NCBI GenBank assembly: GCA_002700765.1
Contig: PAEP01000049.1
Span: 11,976 to 18,397, forward strand
DNA length: 6,422 nucleotides
From: Synechococcus sp. MED850
GTDB taxonomy: Bacteria; Cyanobacteriota; Cyanobacteriia; PCC-6307; Cyanobiaceae
Direction of reading: 5' to 3'
Each line of letters opens with the position of its first letter. Position 1 is the stretch's first letter. The translations under genes and the position numbers were made by a program. The notes under the pieces were generated by a model that was not told the origin of the DNA, searched no databases, and saw nothing but the letters and a program-made list of their open reading frames with translations. Below, one piece after another: positions 5,442 to 6,422 of the stretch.

Positions 5442-5456
5442 ACGTCAGATTGACGT
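5442..5456 (-). repeat. Perfect stem-loop abutting the truA start
   Basis: Arms ACGTCA and TGACGT flank a 3-nt loop (ATC on the minus strand), and the 3' arm ends on the base before TTG 5441. It fills most of the 24-nt rplQ-truA gap. As RNA it would occupy the normal ribosome-binding region of truA. There is no following T-run, so it is not a standard terminator. Confidence 0.5.
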
Positions 5457-5465
5457 GAATGGTGA

Positions 5466-5816
5466 TCAGACCAGCTCGATGATTGCCATCTCAGCGTTGT
5501 CGCCTCGGCGTCGAACCGTCCGGGTGATTCTGGTGTAACCACCGCGGCGATCGGAATAGCGATCTGGAGCTTTCTCAAATAGAGCATGCACCAGCTGCTT
5601 GTCGTAGATGTAGCCGAGGGCGCGACGCCTGGAGGCAAGGCTGCCGTCCTTGGCGAGCGTGATCATGCGCTCAGCTTCATCGCGGAGTGCCTTGGCGCGA
5701 GCTTTCGTTGTGGTGACCCGACCTTCACGGATCAGTTGAGTGGTGAGGGCCCGCAGCATGGCCTTGCGCTGATCTGCTGGGCGACCAAGCTGCGGAACTC
5801 GGCATTGATGACGCAT
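5466..5816 (-). CDS. rplQ: 50S ribosomal protein L17
   Basis: L17 is a large-subunit protein near the polypeptide exit tunnel. The 116-residue protein is the normal bacterial length. It shows the N-terminal [19 protein letters not shown] block, the helix [25 protein letters not shown] at 21-45, and the C-terminal [25 protein letters not shown] typical of the family. It begins at ATG 5816, 44 nt after the rpoA stop, in the near-universal rpoA-rplQ arrangement, and ends 24 nt before truA. No Shine-Dalgarno sequence is seen in the gap, and no hairpin stood out there. The stop is TGA. Confidence 0.98.
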   Translation of the reverse strand: MRHQCRVPQLGRPADQRKAMLRALTTQLIREGRVTTTKARAKALRDEAERMITLAKDGSLASRRRALGYIYDKQLVHALFEKAPDRYSDRRGGYTRITRTVRRRGDNAEMAIIELV

Positions 5817-5860
5817 GGTTCTTAGGACGGTGTCGGGTCGTTGCGTTGGCCAGGCTGCTC

Positions 5861-6422
5861 TCAGGCAGTGGTCCGGCTCTGGGGAATGGAGATGCCGATG
5901 CGTTCGAGCGCCTCGATCACTTCATCAGCGGATTTGGATCCGAAGTTCTTGATCTCCAAAAGATCTTCGTAACTGAAGCCCATCAGATCGGAGACGGAAT
6001 TGACCTGAGCACGCTTAAGGCAGTTGTAGGCCCGAACGGACAGATTCAGTTCCTCCAGCGGAATCTGAGCTTCAGTGGATGGCTCGGGTTCAATGCCGGG
6101 CTCCTCCACAAGGGTGACGGTGGCCAGCGGCTGGAACAGCTCGATCAGCTGATTGGCCGATTGGGCGAGAGCGTCATCCGGCGTGATGGAACCATCCGTG
6201 ACGATCTCCATTTTCAAGCGCTCGCGAGCGGAGCCACCCTCAGCAACGGCGGTTTCGTCGATGTTGAAATTGACGCGCCGCACTGGCATGAACACCGCAT
6301 CGATCTGCAGCAGGTCGATGGCGCTTAAATCTTCGTTGCTGCGGTCAACAGGCCGGTATCCAATACCCCGCTCCACATGCACTTCCAGTTCCAGGCTGTG
6401 GCCATCAGCAACCGTGGCAATT
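5861..6422 (-). CDS. rpoA: RNA polymerase alpha subunit (C-terminal part)
   Basis: The last 186 codons are visible; the gene runs off the right edge, so roughly the first 125 residues are missing. The visible part begins [25 protein letters not shown], the assembly-domain region following the dimer interface. The second half of the N-terminal domain then continues through INDEL-like acidic and [12 protein letters not shown] segments. A linker rich in E and P ([16 protein letters not shown]) leads to the C-terminal domain: [19 protein letters not shown], then the helix-hairpin-helix segment [19 protein letters not shown]. The Arg, Asn and Lys in VRAYNCLK match alphaCTD positions that contact UP-element DNA (R265, N268 and K271 in E. 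coli numbering). It is the first gene of the visible operon, followed by rplQ; its promoter is not in the window. It ends in TGA. Confidence 0.97.
   Translation of the reverse strand, partial: IATVADGHSLELEVHVERGIGYRPVDRSNEDLSAIDLLQIDAVFMPVRRVNFNIDETAVAEGGSARERLKMEIVTDGSITPDDALAQSANQLIELFQPLATVTLVEEPGIEPEPSTEAQIPLEELNLSVRAYNCLKRAQVNSVSDLMGFSYEDLLEIKNFGSKSADEVIEALERIGISIPQSRTTA

Noticed and set aside
5846..6328. Plus-strand frame of 160 codons opposite rpoA
   Set aside because: It lies fully antisense to the conserved alpha subunit gene and has no family resemblance, so it is a shadow of the real gene.
1..6422. CRISPR array, insertion sequence, phage attachment site or genomic island at the tRNA
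   Set aside because: No direct repeat array, transposase or integrase was seen. The tRNA is complete with no duplicated 3' end in the window, and the flanks are core genes.

Overview
The window looks like a chromosomal core segment of a marine picocyanobacterium of the Synechococcus/Cyanobium type. The signs are the gene order rpoA-rplQ-truA-rplM-rpsI-rpmE-prfA on the minus strand, a zinc-free L31, a tRNA-Ser without an encoded CCA end, a moderately high GC content judged by eye, and no GCGATCGC (HIP1) octamer that I could find. The assignment rests on recalled protein families and gene order, not on a search.

Layout from left to right. Positions 1-207 hold the 3' end of a plus-strand serine hydrolase of the class A beta-lactamase type. 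It faces a minus-strand tRNA-Ser(GCU) at 229-317. Next on the minus strand is alr (alanine racemase, 361-1557). It is divergent from a plus-strand HNH-nuclease-family gene (1632-2132), and the short region between them carries two adjacent stem-loops. The HNH gene converges on prfA with only 7 nt between the two stop codons. From 2140 to the right edge the minus strand carries the downstream half of a ribosomal/transcription operon, in transcription order: rpoA (N-terminus outside the window), rplQ, truA, rplM, rpsI, rpmE and prfA.

The operon joins RNA polymerase alpha, large-subunit proteins L17, L13 and L31, small-subunit protein S9, the tRNA pseudouridine synthase TruA and release factor 1, so all its members serve transcription or translation. 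Most gaps are 45 nt or less, and rplM and rpsI overlap by ATGA. The exception is the 142-nt truA-rplM gap. It contains a small hairpin, a terminator-like hairpin followed by a T-run, a perfect 8-bp inverted repeat, a 12-bp palindrome, and an 11-codon upstream ORF whose stop overlaps the rplM start in an ATGA. This is the best candidate for an undescribed regulatory element, possibly an L13/S9 leader.

Other points: all ten genes with a visible stop end in TGA, including prfA, whose product does not read TGA. truA appears to start at TTG directly after a perfect hairpin. The two left-hand genes alr and the serine hydrolase suggest a cell-wall theme, which is inference only. No mobile element, CRISPR array or phage gene was seen.
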